Part shown: positions 1 through 11,500 of the stretch, piece after piece
Layout of the letters: every line of letters starts with the position of its first letter
Position numbering within the stretch: position 1 is the stretch's first letter
Assembly: GCA_963565915.1 (NCBI GenBank)
Contig: OY751495.1
Coordinates: forward strand, 3,472,001 to 3,536,000
Reading direction: 5' to 3'
DNA: 64,000 bases
Source of the DNA: Entoloma clypeatum
Taxonomy: Eukaryota; Basidiomycota; Agaricomycetes; Agaricales; Entolomataceae
The notes under the pieces: model-generated
What the model saw: the letters and a program-made list of their open reading frames with translations, nothing else
What the model was told of the DNA's origin: nothing
Database searches by the model: none
Program-made: the position numbers and the translations under genes

Positions 1-104
1 ACGTGGATCGGGGTGGATAATGATAGACCATGACCTGGCGCGCGAGAACTGGAGCGGTTCGAGGATGCGAGACAGTGCGTTCATCGTGGTGCGCAGTGAC
101 CATT

Positions 105-2540
105 CATCAGCAAATCAGGGAAGTTCTGATTTAGCAATATGACACTCACGAGCATGCTACAATATTATAACACCTCGACAACAGCTCATAAACAGCTTAT
201 CTATGGTCAGTAGTATTACAATAATATTGTGCATTAGATACAGTATTCTACTCATACTGTGAGGCAAGGATAATGTGAGAACGAGGTTGTATTTACATTG
301 TGAACTGACTACCAAGTCGGCAGCTACTTTGCAAAATTCACGTCAGATGTAGCGCTGGGTGAGAATGGTTTTTCCAGATGTTGAAAACATGAGGTTGTGA
401 GAGGCCTCCATGTGAGGTGTTTTTCACACGTTAATAACTGTGAAAAACACATTTGCAAAGTTTTCGGTAAAGACAGTGCGTTTTCGGCTGTAGAACTAAA
501 TAATCTGCCCTTTTCAGCAGTAATCCGCTACGTTCCACTCTTCTGGAGTACCCGCCAGCCCATCCGACTCACGGAGAGCATTGGAATTGCCTCGGCCGCC
601 CACGATTGAGACCTCTTTGTCACCCCCAAGGTACTTCATGAGAGCCGCGAGGGAAGGACTATCCAACTTCACGTAGTCAGCTATCTTCCATCGGGTATTA
701 CACCTGACAATCTTTGGATCATCAAGATTTGCAGCATCGACTCGATCCGACTCAACTGGGCCTTTCTCTCCAACCTCAGAGCATGACGCAGGCCCTCTCC
801 CGTTAACTTCTCTGCCAAACTGGAACGTCCCGGCAAGGTTTCGGTTTCATCATGTGTCACGGGTGGCTAAATTAATGCAGGGATTGAATTGGGATAAGAA
901 GCAGAGATATCAATTAACTCTATCAGATCAGACGTACGTCAGGCCATGGGATATTCTCTTTTTCATCAGTACGGCACTGTCAAACGTCGCACAAGCGACC
1001 CATGTGCGAGATCCACACCTTCCTTTCTGGGCTGCTATCATCGGGAATCGTCACCTCCACGAGTTTGATGAGTGTGATGAGCTCGGCAGAGCTCGTCTTG
1101 ATAAAGTTGCGGTGAGCCTGAAGAAGGACTGTTTTCTGTTCAGTGGAAAGCATCCCTGGTGTGAATTTTAATGGCATGAAACTGCGCTTCACATTTCTCA
1201 CACGGTGCTTGGAGGTCCTCAATGTTAAAAACGTTAAAAACATGTTAAAAACATGTGAAAAACACCGATGTTTTTAACATCTGTGTTTCTCACCCAGCGC
1301 TAGTCAGATGTTAAATAGTTCACCCCCGGTTATGATGAGTTGGTAGGACTCGCAACTTTGGGCAACTTTTCAACATTATAGTTGTAATCGGAGATTGAAT
1401 AAATTTATAAAGGGAGCAACCCGGCGTTTGAATCCCCCATTTTCTGCATTATGACCCCCTTGTCTTCGTGTTTACAAGATTCCTCCTCACCACCTCCTTC
1501 GTCGTCACTCATGCTAGAAGTGACCCTCAACGACCTGTGAAGGTCAGCCCTTTGGACTCCAGAGAAGAAGGGTCGTGAACTTGAAGGGTGGGTGCGTTGC
1601 CCCCGGTTTTTTTGTTTGTTTGTTTGGCTAACACCTGACAGGCCTGACAGGTGAGAAGCTGTGACAGCTCGGCTGCTTGAGCTTGTCGTCAAAGGTCTAC
1701 TGAGGTCTGAGGAACTTGTGAGTCACCGCATTCCATGCAGAGGTTCATCCTGTTTTGACACAAGTCTACCCACTGACTAATCAGTACTCGCCCAGCCCGA
1801 CGCTTGATGCCAACAGTGCCCATAGCTACGGCTTGACTTGTGAGTGCATCGCTGAGTGGTTGCTCAGCAACTGAACGTGATTACAGGTTGGCTTCATTAC
1901 CAGTTAGCTCTGCTTCCTGCAAATCATCCACGAGGAGTGCGTGGCCTGCAAATGTGAGGCCACCGGACCCGGACTAATCGAGGGAGAGGCACAGGCACTG
2001 CAGGCTTCGAGGGAGTGGTGGAGGTGGGGGCAGTTCTCAGAGCTTGGCTGGGCCCTGGCGAGAAAGGGAGGAGTTGACCACTTGGCGCGACTGACCCAGT
2101 GAGAGATATTGGCGAGGCGACACTGATAGGCTTCGGGGGAATATCCTCCGCTTGTCGTATACAATCCATAGTGCTTATTCATTGACAATATACGTGATTT
2201 TGTTGCTTTCCTACTGTCATTGTTCATGAGTCCTCTGGCTAAGTAATGATATGGTCAATTATACACCTATTTAAGTCAGATATCGTGCAGACAATCAGCA
2301 GAAATATTGCAGCCGCTTGGTCGCTATGCATGGCATGATATCAATTCACAGTATGTGGCATTATTTTGATAAACTCATGATACCACATTTGAAATACAAA
2401 TCGGACCTGCTACTGTCTGGTTATAAATAGCATTGTGAGTTGATCCATAATATTATAACAGGTTTGTAAGGCCGACAACCATCTATAATGCCTTTCGGGA
2501 GCTCATATGGCTAGATAGGAATTTCCATAATTTGCTGATG
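105..2540 (-). mobile_element. TIR element, family A, left copy
   Basis: The segment begins with CATCAGCAAAT and ends with ATTTGCTGATG. Similarity between the two ends continues, diverged, for about 40 bp inward, and both ends are flanked by TT. Most of it recurs in inverted orientation at 16633-19147, which defines it as a dispersed repeat. It carries a 953-bp hAT-like insertion at 350-1302. It also holds about 365 bp (roughly 2060-2427) that the right copy lacks. A 95-codon ORF (1405-1692, minus) is open in both copies with only two residue changes, but it resembles no family I know. No transposase is visible, so the copy is probably non-autonomous. The TSD assignment (TT) is uncertain. Confidence 0.65.
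350..1302. mobile_element. Non-autonomous hAT-like element
   Basis: Perfect 16-bp terminal inverted repeats (TAGCGCTGGGTGAGAA at 350 and its complement ending at 1302) are flanked by an exact 8-bp direct repeat, GTCAGATG (342-349 and 1303-1310). The right copy of the host element has one uninterrupted version of this site. An 8-bp TSD and a TAG-start TIR are hallmarks of the hAT superfamily. Repeated subterminal motifs of the type GTTAAAAAC/GTGAAAAAC lie near both ends, as in transposase-binding regions. There is no transposase catalytic core. On the minus strand about 525-800 reads as an open, coding-like stretch of unknown origin, possibly a captured gene fragment or a transposase remnant. 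Confidence 0.8.
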
Positions 2541-2928
2541 TTGGACATGTTCATTGCTGACCAATCCCACCCAAAAAGGAAATTTTTGATGGGATTTTTG
2601 CAATTTTGGACCTCGCAAACGTAAAATGTGGACGTCTGGACTTCGATGCGTGATGAGTATACTGAATATACTTCTATCAATATAGATCTAAGCGGAAGAG
2701 TTACAATGTACTGTTCGATGAGTCCAAGGTACAGTAGGTACCAAGTATGTCACAAGAGCCGAACCCGGCTAGAAGTCTGCTTGTACTTTCGCCACCAGGC
2801 TGAATATAGCCTGATACAAATCTTGTATAGATTTCCTAATCCAGTGCTCCTTCTATTGCCTTGATCATCATGATATGGAGGTTTAAAGCCTCATAAAAGC
2901 CCCCCCCCCCTCTCCCTCCACGTCCCTC

Positions 2929-4800
2929 ATGGCTGCCACCGCCGTCCAGATTCCAGACACGCCACTTCCCACTCTCGACAGACTCAACGCGACAGTCCCC
3001 GAGAACCTTGACGCCAAAGCAGTAGCAAGAACATGGTTCGATGCCTTCTCTACCTCCCTCTCATCACCCTGTCGGAACGTCCAAAGCGCGGCCTCTCGCC
3101 TCTTCGTCCCCGACGCTTTCTGGCGAGACATCCTCTCCTTCACCTGGGACTTCCGCACCTTCTCCGGCCTGCCCAGCATCGTCCGGTTCCTGGACGACCG
3201 CGTGGGATGCACGAAGCCACGGGCGTTCAAGCTGCGCGAGGACGCGTTCCTGGGGCTGCAGCGGCCCGCTCCCGATCTTGCGTGGATCAGCTTTTTTTTT
3301 GACTTCGAGACAGAGGTCGGAGTCGCGTCTGGCATCGTGCGTCTCGTCCCCACTGCTACTGCGGAGGGGGAATGGAAAGCGCACACTGTGTTTACGAACC
3401 TCGAGGACCTGAAGGGGTTTCCAGAAAAGGTGGGCGCCTTGAGGGACTGGGCGCCGAACCACGGGAAGTGGGCGGACGATCGGAAGAGGGAGGCTGAGTT
3501 CGGTGGGGGGTCGGATCTGAGGGTGTTGATCGTTGGGGGTGGACAGAGCGGTTTGGGACTTGCGGCGCGTTTGAAGGCGTTGGAGGTGCCGACGTTGGTC
3601 ATCGAGAAGAACGCTCGGATTGGTGATAATTGGCGGAATCGGTATGATGCGTTGTGTCTCCACGATCCTGTTTGTGAGCATCTTCGTGCACCTGTCTGTC
3701 TCTCTCATCATAAGAGTTTCAACTGATCTTTCTTGGAGGGTACGATCATATGCCCTACTTACCGTGAGGCTGCATTCCACCCCCTGCCCTGGTTTGGACT
3801 GATGGTCAATCATAATCGCTTGGCAGGTTCCCCCCAACATGGCCTGTATATACACCTGCCAAGAAGGTTGGCGCCCGGGATTCCGGAACCGTTTCTGTAA
3901 CTTACCCCTTCAATTCTCACAGCTCGCAAATTGGCTGGAGCACTACGCCAACGCACTCGAAATAAATATCTGGACGTCCTCGACTGTGACCAATGCCGCG
4001 CAAGACGAATCAAGCGGGAATTGGAATGTCACTGTCAAGCGTGAAGACGGGGCTGAGCGGTCTTTCATCGTAAGACACCTTGTTTTCGCCACTGGAATTG
4101 GGAGTGGGGAGGAGAAAGCACCGTCGTATCCTGGAATGGTAAATTCAGTAGTACTCCTTCCCCTTCCGCTCTCACTCAAGGCTTCAATGTCATTTCAGGA
4201 CATGTTCAAGGGCGAAATTATTCATTCGACGCGGTTCAAGGACGCTTCAAATCATCAGGGGAAAAAAGTAGTGATCGTTGGCGCATGTACATCCGGTAAG
4301 TCGTTTTCCGGACTTTTTTTTTTTTGGTTCTTTCTCATTGATACTACGACGATCATCAGCCCACGACATCGCCGCGGACTGCTATGAAAACGGAATTGGT
4401 AGTAACGTGTCATCTTCCGCGTTCATTTCCCCCCTTTAATTTAATCCACATATTTTTGTAGACGTGACCATGTATCAGAGGAGCTCGACATGTGTCATGT
4501 CCACCGCAGGCCTGCGAAACATCGTCATACGAGGTAAGAAGGTCTCCCCCAAGATTTTTCCCGAATACATAAACCGTTGGCACTGGTAAAACTGACGACG
4601 GTGGTTTTTTTTTTTTTGTTGTAATCCAGGTCTGTATGCCGAAGACGGGCCCCCGACAGAGATCGCGGACAGACTGATGTCCTCGTTCCCGCATTTCATG
4701 GGTATTGGGATGTTCCGGCGCTCTGCTCAGGCTGTTGCTGAATTCGACAAGTGAGGGAAAAAAAAAAGATATTGTAATGAACTTTTGGTTTGGAGCTCAC

Positions 4801-4831
<31 letters not shown>

Positions 4832-5632
4832 GGACACAAGAGAAATCCTAGATGGCCTTCGCAAGGTCGGCTTTAGGCTCAACAGCGGCTTACTCGGAAC
4901 GGGAATCCTTTTACTTGTCTGGTCTCGCGGTGGTGGTTATTACCTTGGTATGTATTTTTGTCAACTTCCAATCATGGGAGGTTTCACGCTTTGTTTTTTT
5001 TTTTTTTACAATTATATAGATACGGGAGCGAGTAAGCTCATCGGGGACGGCAAGATCAAGTTGAAGAATGATAGCCCGATTGAGGGGTTCATGGAGACCG
5101 GACTGAAGTTTGAGGATGGGAGCGAGCTCCAAGCTGACGTTGTGGTTTTTGCTACTGGGTGAGGAAAAAAGCCTTTTTTTTTTTTTTTTTTTTTCTTTCT
5201 GCACGTGGCGAACCCTTTGCTGATTCTTATGAAATCGATATATATATATAGGTATGGAGATTCTCGAGCGCACATTAAGAAGGTCTGTGGCGATGCGGTC
5301 TTTCAGACGTGCAAGCAGCTTTGGGGGTTCGATGCGGAAGGAGAGATCAATGGTATCTGGCGTGACTTGGGGGTGAGAGGGTTGTGGTCCATGATGGGTA
5401 ATGTCGTCGTCATCATTTGTCGTTTTTTTTTTGTTTATGATTAAAAAAAATTGTTTTTTCGTCAGGGAATCTCATGCTGTGTAGATTCCATTCGAAGCAT
5501 GTGGCGTTACGTATGTGTTTTTATTCCCTTCTTCTTCTTTTCAAGTATGGCTTATGGCATGCTGGCTTTCCAGAGATCAAAGCGATCGAGGAGGGAGTTT
5601 TCGGGGAACGGTACAGCTTGGCGAAGAACTAA
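2929..5632 (+). CDS. FAD-dependent flavin monooxygenase-like protein (13 exons)
   Basis: Predicted NAD(P)H-dependent FAD monooxygenase of the fungal FMO/Baeyer-Villiger-like group; substrate unknown. Exons: 2929-3673, 3739-3763, 3827-3866, 3923-4138, 4199-4295, 4360-4398, 4462-4533, 4630-4750, 4841-4947, 5020-5158, 5252-5397, 5466-5510, 5574-5632. All junctions are GT-AG, and the 1851 nt give 616 residues. The first ~190 residues look like the NTF2-like lead domain common in these fungal enzymes. The FAD Rossmann motif GGGQSG is near residue 203. The fingerprint FKGEIIHSTRF matches FxGxxxHxxx(W/F). The second nucleotide-binding motif is the degenerate VIVGACTSAHD, and two FATG motifs follow. 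Start: first ATG, shortly after a C-run, followed by a continuous domain. Several introns carry T-runs up to about 27 nt just before the acceptor. No damage is seen. Confidence 0.88.
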
Positions 5633-6142
5633 ATATTGTGGTGGAACGGCATGTGCTAGTACCTGTGTATTTGCCAGAATGTACAATGTGTCAATGGATG
5701 ATCGCAGGACGTGAGATTGAATTCTTGATTTATTTTGTACGGTTAATGGTTGGCGTGATTTTGCGTTCCATAGTAATCCCCGGAGCTGCCAAAAAGCGAT
5801 GAAAAAAAAAGGGGAGGGGGGGGGGGGACCTGATGCGTGTTTGTAGGCCGGAATGGCTTGAGAAGATGCCGCGAGGACAAGCGGGCAAAGGAGTTGAGCG
5901 TGTGATACCGACGGCCGCTGATGTGGGTTTTGAGATGGGGTTCTTGGCCGTTACATCCGGATGATGATGCGTACTACTTCAATATCACGCGGAAGTTCCG
6001 GGCCGATCTGACAATGACACTTGGTCAGTGGATGTTCGCTTTCTCGGGTTCTCCTGCGCCTTTTTTTTTTTTCCCCCAATACTCTTCCACTTCAATCTAT
6101 TCTTTTCTACCTTCAAACTAAACCCTTCTACATTTCAAAAGC
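5633..6142. other. Intergenic stretch with possible coding remnant
   Basis: About 500 bp between two genes. Around 5848-6030 two plus-strand frames look coding-like over short stretches (one reads AYYFNITRKFRADLTMTL). No start, no consistent splice path and no continuation into the downstream gene could be built: the only plausible splice into 6143 runs into a stop. Probably a relic or 3' UTR. Confidence 0.25.
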
Positions 6143-6746
6143 ATGCCCCCACCTCATCCCCAACACCATCCTACTCTTGAATACGCACCTCCATTGATAC
6201 GTAGCCCTTCTCCCGCGAGCACCATCGGGACCGTGTACGGAGAGGACGAGACGTCCTTCTCGGACAGTGAGCACGTAATAACACAAAGCGCCTTCGAAGC
6301 CAAGTGCCTGGACGGCCTTGGTCTCGGCTTGCAGCTGCCGGAAGAAGAGCTGGCAGAGAAGGACCCGCTGATCGTCCGGATGCCGGTGGGATCCCCGGAG
6401 GAGAAAAGTGGGTGGTGTGTGCTTCATTGACTCGTGTTGACACTGGACTCTGTTCTGATTGACGTCACAAACAGAGCTGTACGAGGGAATATTGGACTCT
6501 TTGCGCGCCCAGGTGCGAAAGCTGGAGGAGAACGAGCTGGTGGAGCGGACGTTGCTGAGGGGTTCGTGTGCTGCATTGGAAGAAGTGCCGAGCTCGAGTG
6601 ATGTCGATGTGCTTATGCGGAGTATGATGGTCGTTCCCCCTCCGAAGGCCGGCCTGGGCTTCGCCGGTTCCAGCGATCCACGCAGTGTTTGGAGGCTTCT
6701 GGAAGGCGATCTTGTGCTTTTTCGGGCAGGTGCTCCCAACCCATGA
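6143..6746 (+). CDS. Uncharacterised small protein, 2 exons
   Basis: No family recognised. Two exons, 6143-6407 and 6475-6746, joined by a GT-AG intron, give 178 residues and keep the frame. The N-terminal half is rich in proline, serine and acidic residues. A charged helical stretch follows (SLRAQVRKLEENELVERTLL), probably a short coiled coil. There is no signal peptide or membrane segment. The ATG at 6143 follows directly after an AG that could itself be an acceptor, so an upstream exon is possible, but none fits the frame. It lies between the flavin monooxygenase and another uncharacterised gene on the same strand. Confidence 0.5.
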
Positions 6747-6939
6747 TGAGATCGCAATAGAACGCACGTGGCCCAAGGGCTGTATGACTCAAGACATCTT
6801 TGAGACATCTGTGTAACTTCCCACTTGTATCTCGTCTCTCGCTCCATCCTCCTATCCACGTCTCCTCTTCCAGTCTCTGTAGTTCTCCTCTCGTTCTCCT
6901 CTCCGTCATGTCTAGAGTAGGGCATCCCCATTCAGAATA

Positions 6940-6949
6940 GTATATATAG
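6940..6949 (+). promoter_or_regulatory. TATA-like box upstream of the 7043 gene
   Basis: GTATATATAGG lies about 95 bp before the ATG at 7043, followed by a T/C-rich stretch and a CA-rich leader ending in AAAAAAATGG. Position and sequence fit a fungal core promoter. This is inference from motif and spacing only. Confidence 0.35.
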
Positions 6950-7042
6950 GTCACATATCTAGCCATATCCCTTAGTTAGATCTCCTCGTTCTTTCATATC
7001 ATTCTCAAACACGATCATCATCGAACAGATTCTCAGAAAAAA

Positions 7043-7723
7043 ATGGGTGGACAACTGATCATTGTACCCCTCAACCTAGACGGCGACGAGCTCATGGAGT
7101 GGCACGACACTGCACCCGGCAAATACTCCTTTGACTTCCGATACTCCTATTGGTCTGGTGAATTCAAAGGCAACGTCCTGCGCTCCCTCATAGCATACCT
7201 CGAGGACGTGGAAAAGCGGGAGCCGTTCTCGAAAGAAATTCTGCTCGAAGAAGGGCTCATCTCCTCTCCCACTGCCGCCGCCAATCTCACCCCATCCAAT
7301 GCTCTTTCTCGCGTTCAGCAGGCAATTGCGAAGCTCAAGTCATGGAAGCGCGAAGACCGGGCCGAACGCCTGGTTCGTCCAGCAAGGGCCTTTGGCGCGT
7401 TCTATGGGAGCAATCTGATGGGATCGGAGGAAGTTGGGACTCGCGCGTTCGGATTAAACGAGCTTCTTGACCTGCCTTACGATCTGGACGCGCTCGGGAG
7501 GATATTCTCATGCCCCGAGGAGTTGAAGCTGTTGAAACTCGAGGGAATCTACGTGCTGTTGAAAGAACCGGATTTTTACTCATATTGGCATGCCCAGAAG
7601 TTGTTGTTCGTTCTCGAGAGAATCCAGCCTGATGATAAACAGGAATTCTTCAAGGAGTTCGTCGACGAGTTTATCGCTTTCTTGAAGAGGTGTGGGCCGG
7701 ATCAACGATTCATGAATAGGTAG
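7043..7723 (+). CDS. Uncharacterised protein, intronless, 226 aa
   Basis: A single uninterrupted ORF. The start is well placed (AAAAAAATGG, TATA-like box about 95 bp upstream). The protein is soluble and mixed alpha/beta in composition, with many aromatic residues and a charged C-terminus ending CGPDQRFMNR. It has no signal peptide, membrane helix or motif that I recognise. It is the only host gene in the window without an intron, apart from the repeat-associated ORFs. It sits about 440 bp from the copia insertion site, so its 3' side has been remodelled. Function unknown. Confidence 0.6.
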   Translation: MGGQLIIVPLNLDGDELMEWHDTAPGKYSFDFRYSYWSGEFKGNVLRSLIAYLEDVEKREPFSKEILLEEGLISSPTAAANLTPSNALSRVQQAIAKLKSWKREDRAERLVRPARAFGAFYGSNLMGSEEVGTRAFGLNELLDLPYDLDALGRIFSCPEELKLLKLEGIYVLLKEPDFYSYWHAQKLLFVLERIQPDDKQEFFKEFVDEFIAFLKRCGPDQRFMNR

Positions 7724-8032
7724 GCGGCCGTGAAGCGTGTTAGGGTATTAGTAGTTATCACAACTCCAAGCCGCCTCATTATTGATATATATTCCTCTTG
7801 AGTTATCGCGTCTCTCTTGTTCCTCATGTACTTCAATGCACTTTTTACAATCTAGAGCTTACACCCGTTCTACAACGTAAGACTATCCCCCAAAGGCTCT
7901 CTGTGTCGATGGGGGCACAAAAAGATTTAGGATACTTATAAATAACATCGGAATTTTTTTGAACCGTCTTGGGGGGACTAACTAACTATCATGGGTAAAA
8001 CAAGGAAAGAAACTCGAGATCCAGATGCAGTG

Positions 8033-8088
8033 ATCAGCAAATTATGGAAATTCCTATCTAGCCATATGAGCTCCCGAAAGGCATTATA
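8033..8088 (+). repeat. Isolated end of family A element
   Basis: About 55 bp starting ATCAGCAAATTATGGAAATT and ending GGCATTATA are identical, in reverse orientation, to 2484-2538, the inner-side end of the left family A copy. Homology stops sharply on both sides. The pair therefore forms a perfect inverted repeat around the 5.5-kb block holding the flavin monooxygenase and two other genes. Most simply this is a truncated end of another family A copy. Confidence 0.7.
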
Positions 8089-8158
8089 CTGTAGATTCCG
8101 AGTTCGAGTTTACGAGGACTCGGTCTTTCCAGACGACCCCCGCCAAACTTTTCGGCCT

Positions 8159-8163
8159 CAATC
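8159..8163. repeat. Copia target site duplication (left)
   Basis: CAATC directly precedes the left LTR and is repeated at 13943-13947 directly after the right LTR. This 5-bp duplication is as expected for LTR retrotransposon integration. Confidence 0.9.
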
Positions 8164-8474
8164 TGTTGAAGTTCCACCTGGGCGCTAGCCGCAGATGTAC
8201 TGAGCAACACAGCTACAGTGGAAGTACTCTACTTAACCGTTCTAGTCACTTACTTGGATTGGAAAGGGTGAGGCTGGTGAGAGCGGTTGAGGCTGGTAAG
8301 AGTGATGGAGCTGGTTAAGAGTCAAGAGACAACTTGTTGGTATTGACAGTTTCCTGGTCTTATATACCGTACTACTGTTTGTACCAACCAAACAAGTATG
8401 TAAGAAAGATATGTAATGGTCATGTGATGTGATCTAATCTAAATCTAATCTATGTGATGGGAAAAGTTTCAACA
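8164..8474 (-). repeat. Copia 3' LTR
   Basis: 311 bp, TG...CA ends, the downstream LTR relative to the element's own minus-strand orientation. It differs from the other LTR by three transitions, each reading TG where the other copy reads CG. Confidence 0.93.
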
Positions 8475-8484
8475 CCCCCCCATA
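8475..8484 (-). other. Copia polypurine tract
   Basis: On the minus strand TATGGGGGGG lies immediately before the 3' LTR. This is the expected place for the plus-strand primer of reverse transcription. Confidence 0.75.
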
Positions 8485-8540
8485 TTTAGTACATACTTCT
8501 AAATACATCTTATTTTTCCCATATAGGTACTTTTCTTCGT

Positions 8541-11500
8541 CTAGTTTTTTAGTAATCCGAAGTACGGGATAAACTTGTTAAAGAGGATTTTCCCCAGATT
8601 CTTAGTTAAAAGATCTGCAGGGTTATTCACTCCTTCAATGAATTCGACTGTGATGATGCCTTCGGATACTTTTTCTCTGACAAAGTGGAATCGCACGTCG
8701 ATGTGCTTGGATCGCTTCTCAGTTACAGGGTTGGATGCGATAAAGACGGAGCCGTTGTTATCTCCATAGATCGGTACTGATCCGATCTGCATTCCAAGTT
8801 CGGCAAGCATGCTTCTCAGCCATGTTGCTGCGCGACTGCAATCTGATAGCGCCATATACTCTGCTTCTGTAGAAGAGAGGGCAATGGTTTTTTGCGCCGA
8901 TGATACCCATGTTATTGCTCCAGACGCCAGTGATATGAAGAAGCCGGTGGTAGACCTCCTTGTGTTCTCATCTGACGCCCAGTCGGAGTCTGTGAATGCA
9001 TAGATCCCTTTCCCTGAGTCCCCATCATACATGATCACATAATCTTTTGTTGCCTTCAAATATCTGCAAATATCCCTAGCCACTTCTAAATGACGTTTGG
9101 TGGGATTCGCGGAAAATTGGGACATTTTGATTACAGCAAAGCAGATGTCAGGCCTCGTTCCAATCATCAGATATAGGAGTGATCCGATGACGGATTGGTA
9201 CTTGGATCGGAGTTCCGCATTGGGTTCATCTTCGGATGCCATGGGTTTGTAGCCCGTAGGGAGTGGGGTATGGGTTGCATTGGATTCACTCATCCCCATG
9301 CGTGTGAGTATTTTCTCAAGGTAAGGTACTTGATCAATGAAGATCCTCTTCCCATGTTGCCTTATCTGGATCGAAAGAAACTCTTTTGGTTCCCCACCAG
9401 GCACGAGGTGCCCTAGGTCCCTACATTCCCATGTGGTCATGAAGGCCCTCTTTTTCTCTAGCATATATTCCCGGTTTGTGCCGAGAAAAGCAGAGTCGTC
9501 GACATAGATGACGGCGATTACAATTTCCCCGTTGGTACTTTTGTGAATGAAAACACCCGCATCGGAGTGAAGCCGGACAAAGCCGAGCTTTTTCATGGAG
9601 GAATCAAGTTCTCTCCACCAGGCTAGTGCGGCCTGCTTAAGTCCATATAGGGCTTTGTATAGTCGGTACACGAGGTGTTCTTTCCCTTTTACTACGTAGC
9701 CCTCAGGCTGTCGCATGTAGATGACCTCACGGAGCGTTCCATAGAGGAAGGCTGATGAGACGTCCAAAAGTGTCATGAACCACCCTTCAAGGGCTGTCAA
9801 TGCCAGTATTAATCGGACGGTTTCATATCTCACGACTAGTGAGAAGATCTGATCAAAGTCGATCCCTTCTACCTGTGAGAAGCCTTTTGCGACAAGGCGT
9901 GCTTTCAGACGCCCATCGGACTTTTCATTGTAAACCCATTTGTTCCTTAGAGCTTTCCTCCCTTCAGGCAGGGGTACTAGCTCCGTGATCAACCCGCGGT
10001 GTTTGAGCATATCTAGCTCTTTTCGTTCAGCCGCATACCAGTCTTCTTTATTTGGAAGAGGGTATATGTCTTTGTGGGACATTTCAACGATGCCAACTTG
10101 GACTGATATTGCCTCCATCAGGAGGTCATTCATCCATGCTGTTTGACCGCCCAATCTCCGTCTTCGATCTAATTTTTCAAGATCAGATGCTGGAGTGTCT
10201 TCCCCATAGATGCTTCCTGGCATCTTCCGAACTCGTCGTTCCCTGATCGGACGATCTGGTACTTGCTCAGGTTCCGGAGTGGGTACTCGTGGTTCGTCAT
10301 CAGGCTCACTGGCAGGCAGTTCGTTGTCTGATTCAGGTTGATCCTGTTCAATGGGAACTGGGTCATGAGGTATTTCATTGTGACTTTCGTCGTCGTTGCT
10401 GCCAGGGATGAGATCCTCAAACTCATCAGCCGGCTCTGGGTTTTCCATTTCTGGATGGTTTTCTGGCAAAGGGTCGATGTGGCATCTAGGGTACTTGCTT
10501 TCATCAAAGATAGCTTTCCCACCCATGAAAATCGTGTTGGTCTCAGGATCCATGAAGCGGTATCCTTTGACCCCTGGTTTTGATCCGAGATAAATCATCA
10601 ATCGAGATCTTGACTCCAGGGAGTTTCTGCGTTTTTCTTTTGGGATATATACATATGCTTGGCATCCAAAGACTCTGACGCTGGACATGTCGGGGATCTC
10701 ATTGGTCACCCTGGAATAAGGGGTTTTCCATTCAAGACGCCGCATGGGGGTTCTGTTGTATAGAAATGCTGCATGTTCCAAACAGAATTCCCACCACATC
10801 GGCGGTAGACATGCGTCGAAACGCAATGCCTGAGATTTTTCCCACAGAGTTCGATTTATCCGTTCTGCTCTACCATTCTGCTGATGCTGATATGGGAGTG
10901 TGACGTCGATCAGAATTCCATGATTGGCAAGTACATCCTTGTATTCATCGAATTCTCCACCTCCATCAACCCGCCATTTTTTAGGGGTGGCGGCGAATTG
11001 ATTCTGGATCATCGCAAGGAATTGTTTCAGCGCTGTGATGGCGCCTGACTTTTTCCTAAGCAAGACGACCCAGACATGGGAAGAAAAATCATCCAAAAAG
11101 GTAAGGAAATATTTGTACTTGTGGTACGATGCCGTGGATATCTGCTTCAAGTCCGAATGGATCAAATCAAAGGGTTTGACAGCCCTTGTCATTGAGTTAG
11201 GGTAAGACTGATTCGGCATTTTCCCTTTTAGACACCCCGTGCAGCTTTCCTGTGATTTCTCATGTACTAACGTTTTGGGTACTCCTTTGGTACTGGTGGG
11301 AATCTCATTGAGCGCCTGGTCATTTGGGTGGCCAAGGCATTTATGCCAGGTTTCAACAGTGATTTTGCTAGAGATCGCGTGGATTTGGTCATAGCGTATT
11401 TCAGTGTCTAGCCAGTAAATGGTTTGTCCGATGAAATGAGGCGAAAACTGTATTTTGTTCAGCCCTTTAGAGATATTAATTTCTCCACGCATTCCATCAA

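Noticed and set aside
2883..3855. Long minus-strand ORFs opposite the flavin monooxygenase
   Set aside because: Shadows of a GC-rich coding exon; no motif, and the plus strand carries clear FAD-binding motifs and introns.
4801..4831. T-run of about 27 as a regulatory element
   Set aside because: It sits just before a splice acceptor in an intron, and similar T-runs occur in other introns of the same gene and in phospholipase D. Its exact length may also be a sequencing uncertainty.
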